Shown here piece by piece: positions 59,334-64,000 of a stretch of DNA of 64,000 nt (the first letter of the stretch is position 1; every line of letters starts with the position of its first letter). Both the position numbers and the translations under genes were made by a program. Below the pieces are notes generated by a model. The model ran no database searches, was not told the DNA's origin, and saw only the letters and a program-made list of their open reading frames with translations. Source of the stretch: Montifringilla adamsi (taxonomy: Eukaryota; Chordata; Aves; Passeriformes; Passeridae); the NCBI GenBank assembly GCA_017590115.1, contig JAGGNK010003335.1, forward strand, positions 15,438,494 to 15,502,493. Reading direction: 5' to 3'.

Positions 59334-62300
59334 CTGGTAAAGAGAAGACAAAGACAATTTAAGTAACTGCAGCCTGACTTCCACAGGCATCCAGGAAGCA
59401 CCATGCCCTGTACAGCGACGTGCCTCGCTGGTACCCTGCGGCATCTCCATAAATCCCTGTTTTGCTGTCATCTCTAACACTGAACGGGCTCAGCACTACG
59501 CTGTCATGGCCCCCTGCCCTGGCCTGTGCCCCAGCCCCGGTTCCAGTGGGATTTCCAGGTACTGTGCCTGTGCTCAATGCAGCCTGAGGACTGCTGTCAG
59601 CAGCAGGGGCCCAGGGCTGGGCAGCACAGTGTGGCACGGCACAGCATGGCACAGCATGCTCCCCTCATGCCTTGGGGAGTTGCCCTCACCGTTTGGGGTG
59701 ACACAATCAATTCCTGACACCTGGGGACGGCTTGGTGCTGAGGGTGCCCCCAGCATCTCATCTCAGCAGCTGGCTGATGGGCAGAGCTGGCTCCCTCCTG
59801 GCCCTTGTGCCACCCTGTGCCTGGCTGGTGGTTTGCCTTCACCCTCAGAGGAGAGGGAGCAGACAGGTTAACCTCACCTTTGTCCTCTCTCCCTGAGCTT
59901 CTCAGGTAGAACAGCTCAGGTGACTACATCCACATTGCTGCTCTCCTCTGCACATTGCTGAACCTAACATCGCCTACCAAGGTAAATTAAAGTGGTGCCT
60001 TTCAGCCCTCCCTCAGCTGAAAAGGCCCTGCACTGACACCGCTCCCCTTCCCCACAAACCAGGGTTCTGGGCTCAGTGGCACGAGAAGCCAGGGGACACA
60101 CAGAGACCTGTAAGTGCAAACGCTTTAATCTGCAGTGTTTACCCTCCAGGCAGCGCAGGGGGAGCTGCTAATGATTGGATTTATTTGGCCTATTTTTAGA
60201 AGAATGTCAGAGGTTAATTCCACAGCAATTACTGCCCAACTGGTGCTCACCCACTGCCTGGGGAACCACTCTCCAGCAGCACGAAGAAGCTGGGGAACTG
60301 GGAGAATGCCTGCAGCCCTGGAGCCTCAGCACTGGGGGCAGGACTCTGCGATGAACACTTGGCCATAACAGCTGCCAGCTCAGCTCACTCCTGCCATCTG
60401 CATTCCCTGCCCTTCTCACGCCTGCAGCCCAGGGCTGGCAGGGCTGCAGCCCAGGGTTGCAGCCCAGGGCTCAGGGCAGGCCCTGGTGCCGGCCACGGCT
60501 GCAAACAGCGGCTGTGCTCACAGGCCATGGCACTGCCCGGGCTGTGCCCACCAGCACTCAGAGCCCTCTGAGCACTGCTCTGCTTCCTCCTGTGCGTTAG
60601 CTCTGGTGCGTGCCAGCAGAGAAAGCCTCAGAAACATATAGCCTGAGCTGTGCCTCTCCCTCCCCAAGAGTTTTCTCCCAGATACAGACTAGAAAGCTAC
60701 CTCAGCAAACGAGAAAAGACGAAATGCAGCTACTGGCCCAAGCTCCTGGTGCAGCTCAGAATACCCCTGAGGGTCTGTCCTCCAGGATGCCAGCCCAGAC
60801 AGCATCCCCCAAACCCACACCCCATGCTGCAGCACCACCCAGACAGGGCACCTGAGAGTCCCCTCACACACCCATGGCCTGCCCCCAAACAACACCTCTG
60901 TGCCCCAGACAGCGTCCCAGCTGAGCAAGAGACTTCTGTGTTCAGCACCAATCCTGGCTCAGCAGCTCCAGCTCGGCCCTGGCTCACACAGAGGTTTCAT
61001 TGCTGCAGCAGGTGACCCCACCCTGGAGAGCATCACTGTGGAGCCACGGGCTGAGCCTGGTGTCCCCAGGTGTCACACGGATGATGCTGGGAGCGGACTG
61101 GGAGCAGCTGCTCCAGCAGCAGCCAGGGGACTCAGTGGCTCTGGCTGGGCACTGCTAACGTGCACCTCATAATGAGACATGCTGCTTCCTTCTGAAATTA
61201 CTCAATTGAAAATGTACCTGTTTTGCTCTATTTAATCCTCTCCATTACCAGCTGCCGGTTTTAGGTCATTCCCTTTTCAATGAATTAAAAATAACTTTGT
61301 GTGCTGCAGTGAGGAGTTTTTCAGACATGATCTAATGTACCAGCCTGTGAGCAGGGCTGTGGTCTGAGACACCAGGGCCAGGCACCACAGACACCCTCGT
61401 GCCACCCCAGCCCAGCCCCCCATTTACACTGCACCCACAGACAAGGGGGTTTCATGTCCACACGTCCCCCCAGACCTGAGGTGTACTCATGCCCATTATC
61501 AGGACTTCAGACAAGAACACCAATAGAGCCTGGCCAACTACACCTTTCATATTTTGAAAAAATACCCTAAATATTAAAAAAACCCTCTTCTGAGTAGAAG
61601 CCTCCAACCCAAGCCCAAATCCACGCCAGCTGACAGAAGCATCATTCCCCCAGCACCCATGGTCTGGGCACTGGCTCCTTCCCCTGGTGTGTCTGGGCAG
61701 AAACAGCAGCCTGGCACACAAGAACATCCAGAGGGCAGCTGGGGCAGTCCCACAGAGGAACCAGCTCAGGATCAGAGAGTGACACCAGCTCCTTTCCAAA
61801 GGTGTCTGAACAAACCAGGGGTCGGTCGCGGCTGCTGCACACCCCACCTGCACCCTTGAGAGACACGACAGGGTGGTTGCTAATGAAAATGCACAGGTAT
61901 TCGTGTTGAGATGATCAACAATTTATGCCCATTTCTCCTAAGGTTCCTTCAGCAGTTTTGTGACAACAGAAAGGAAAAAACCTTGCCTCTTTTTTGCTTT
62001 TTCCTTTCCTTCATCACCTCCTACACACTCAGTGCCCCAGTGCGGGAATTTAAAGCAAACAGTTTCCATGGAGACCCAGCCCGCCGTCCTCGCTCCCCTC
62101 CCATCCTCCCTTCCCTCGGCATCTCTGTGCCTTCATGCTCTCATGCTAAAAATATCCAAGATGGGATTTGATTTCCGCCGTAGCGATACAGTTTTATCAG
62201 AAAAATGGGAAATTTACAACACACCCCCCTCCCCCTCTCCCAGCGTGGAGGAAGGCATGCTCTCTGCCAGGAACAGGGAATGAATGTTCTTAAAAAGAAA

Positions 62301-62817
62301 GAAGATAAACTGGGGAAGCTGCAGTCGGTGCTGAGCCCTGGATCCCTGGAGCAGCCTGATCTGCAGCAGGGAGCTGCCCACACAGCCACCCCTCTCCTTC
62401 TGCCCACCAGGGCAGGGGCCTGGCTGTCACATCCCTGCTCCTAGAGCATCCCAAGCACCCTGTCCTCGCTCCCAAAGCATTCCAGGCACATCATCCCTGC
62501 TCCTGGCGCACCCCACCTGCTGCAGCAGCTCCAAGCAAAGGGCCCTGGTCCCTCCTGTCCTGGGGAGGCCACGGGACACCACACCTGTCCCAACACCTGT
62601 GCCAGGAGCACGTGGCCCCAGCGCACACAGGATGACACCCCTGTGAGGCCCAGGCCACAGCAGTGCGGCCCCTCCGTGGTGCAGGGACACCCCTGGAGTC
62701 AAACCCAGCGGGCAGAGGGTGCCCCCAGCCCTGCAGGGGCTCTGCCCACTGCCTGCTGTCCCAGTGCAGCATGCCTCCTTTGGGCTAGGAAGTGAGAGGC
62801 AGGTCTGTGACCACACA
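59334..62817. other. PPP2R2B: PPP2R2B upstream intron, no exon seen
   Basis: This is intronic sequence with no recognised exon. It holds an A/T-rich patch at 60120-60240 with a MEF2-type site and another at 61190-61330. No mobile element recognised before 62818. Confidence 0.55.
60190..60199. promoter_or_regulatory. MEF2-type site
   Basis: CTATTTTTAG exactly fits the MEF2 consensus YTA(A/T)4TAR. It lies in a short A/T-rich patch in a PPP2R2B intron. One 10-base match is weak evidence of use. Confidence 0.3.
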
Positions 62818-63265
62818 CAATCACGGAATCATTTAGGTGGGAAAACCCTCTAAAATCGAATCCAACCATTCCCCCAGCACTGTCAAGGTCACCACTAACC
62901 CATGTCCCCAAGTGCCACATCTACACATCTGTTACATCCCTCCAGGGATGGTGACTCCATCACTGCAGCCTGCGCCAAGGCTGGTCAGCCCTTTCAGGGA
63001 AGGAATTTTTCCTAATATCCAAACTAAACTTCCCTTCTGGTGCAACCAGAAGCCATTCCCTCTCCTCCTGTCCCTGTTCCCTGGAGCACAGCCCGACCCC
63101 CCGGCTGTCCCCTCCTGGCAGGAGCTGTGCAGAGCCACAAGGGCCCCCTGAGCCTCCTTTGCTCCAGGCTGAGCCCCTTCCCAGCTCCCTCAGCTGCTCC
63201 TCATCAGCCTTGTGCTCCTGACCCTTCACAGCCCCAGTGCTCTGCCACAGCCCGGGCCCAGGAGC
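62818..63265 (-). mobile_element. CR1 LINE 3' fragment, antisense to the window
   Basis: Read on the minus strand it follows the CR1 3' region: GAAGGGGCTCAGCCTGGAGC, a segment with CTTCTGGTTGCACCAGAAGG, AATATTAGGAAAAATTCCTT, CCCTGAAAGGGCTGACCAG, and the end CCTAAATGATTCCGTGATTG. The 3' end is at 62818. There is no intact coding capacity. Confidence 0.88.
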
Positions 63266-64000
63266 TGTCCTGATGACACCATCGAGCCAATTCCTTCCCC
63301 AGACACAACTCTGCGTTTTGGGGCAGCCCCTGCCCTCCCTGCCCGCTCAGCTCTGCCCCAGGGCTGGTGCCAGAGGACAGGAGGGGCATGGGGGTCTGGG
63401 GACCATGGCTCTGGATGCTCTGCTCTCTTTACTGTGCATAAATCACTCGGTGGACAGCACCACGCACAAAGCCTCCAACTGCAGATGATAATAAATTGGG
63501 AAGCACCATAAATAACAGCAAACCAGGCTGCCAAAGGAAGGATTTAGGTCATTCAAATCCCAGGCTATGAGTTGCCAAATCGAGTTTAATACTGATAAGT
63601 GTGGGGTAATAACTCACCACAAGCACATCCCTCATCCCCCACTGGACCCCCCAAGGGAGTGGGGGCTGCAGGGCTTTGCCAAGGAGACAGAGATGTGGCC
63701 CCTGGCTGGGAGCACAACCAAGCCATGGCACAGCGGCCACTCCCTGCTCTGCCTGCCCATGAGGGAGAAAGCAAGTGGGACAACAATGGGTCCTGTTAAT
63801 GTGGGACAAAACCCACATCTGAAACCACTCAGGATGAAGACAGCAAAGAGGTAATGAAAAATTAAGAGGCTTATGGAGGCAACGTCTGGTAATGGGAGAG
63901 CCAGAGCACAGGTCCACCCATAGATCCCCTGTGGAGGTCTCAGTGCATCCCACCTTCTCTGCATCCCACCACGCCATGGCAGGAGACGGACCCTGAGCTC
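63266..64000. other. PPP2R2B: PPP2R2B upstream intron, window end
   Basis: Apart from the possible LINE remnant at 63560-63870 I see no feature. The gene continues beyond the window end. Confidence 0.5.
63560..63870 (+). mobile_element. Possible CR1 reverse-transcriptase C-terminal remnant
   Basis: The frame from about 63570 reads CQIEFNTDKCGVITHH, which recalls the end of CR1-type reverse transcriptase (pattern FN.DKC.V.H). ATGGGTCC and CCACTCAGGA words follow, as in the downstream part of that coding region. Frameshifts and divergence make it a remnant at most. Confidence 0.4.

Overview
The window looks like bird nuclear DNA. Three vertebrate genes can be read exon by exon and lie in the order seen on human 5q32: POU4F3 (+), TCERG1 (+), PPP2R2B (-). 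The spacing is compact: about 9 kb between POU4F3 and TCERG1, and a few kb between TCERG1 and PPP2R2B, where I recall distances nearer 100 kb in human. Several interspersed repeats resemble CR1 LINEs, with tails ending near TGATTCTATGATT, as is typical of birds and other sauropsids. I cannot name the species. There are no bacterial or phage features, CRISPR arrays or operons, and I recognise no RNA gene.

Layout. 1-3590 is POU4F3 5' flank with A/T-rich POU/homeodomain-type motifs and a CR1 tail. 3590-5580 is a CpG-rich block with the two-exon POU4F3 gene, broken by a run of 50 N. 5580-13260 is intergenic, with a TG-rich array, a 30-bp GC-rich minisatellite and no supportable gene. 13260-14500 is a CpG-rich promoter region with CCAAT, CRE, E-box and ETS motifs. 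14690-43250 is TCERG1, with 20 coding exons whose phases all fit and give 987 codons plus stop. 43250-45270 is intergenic. 45270 to beyond 64000 is PPP2R2B on the minus strand, with eight 3'-terminal coding exons (419 residues); its N-terminal exon(s) lie outside the window.

The genes are not a functional unit. POU4F3 is a POU-IV homeodomain transcription factor of inner-ear hair cells. TCERG1 (CA150) is a nuclear WW/FF-domain protein coupling RNA polymerase II elongation to splicing. PPP2R2B is the neuronal B55-beta regulatory subunit of protein phosphatase 2A. TCERG1 and PPP2R2B are convergent.

The most notable observations are in gene structure and repeats: a TCERG1 Gln-Ala tract reduced to a few residues; a missing 19-residue TCERG1 segment; a minisatellite that begins at a TCERG1 5' splice site; two PBX-MEIS composite motifs in a TCERG1 intron; an 18-copy 41-bp minisatellite next to a PPP2R2B exon and open in frame with it; a nearly perfect 440-bp tandem duplication; and no GPR151 in the expected interval. 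I found nothing I would call a new biological system. Comparisons with human proteins are from memory, not from a search.
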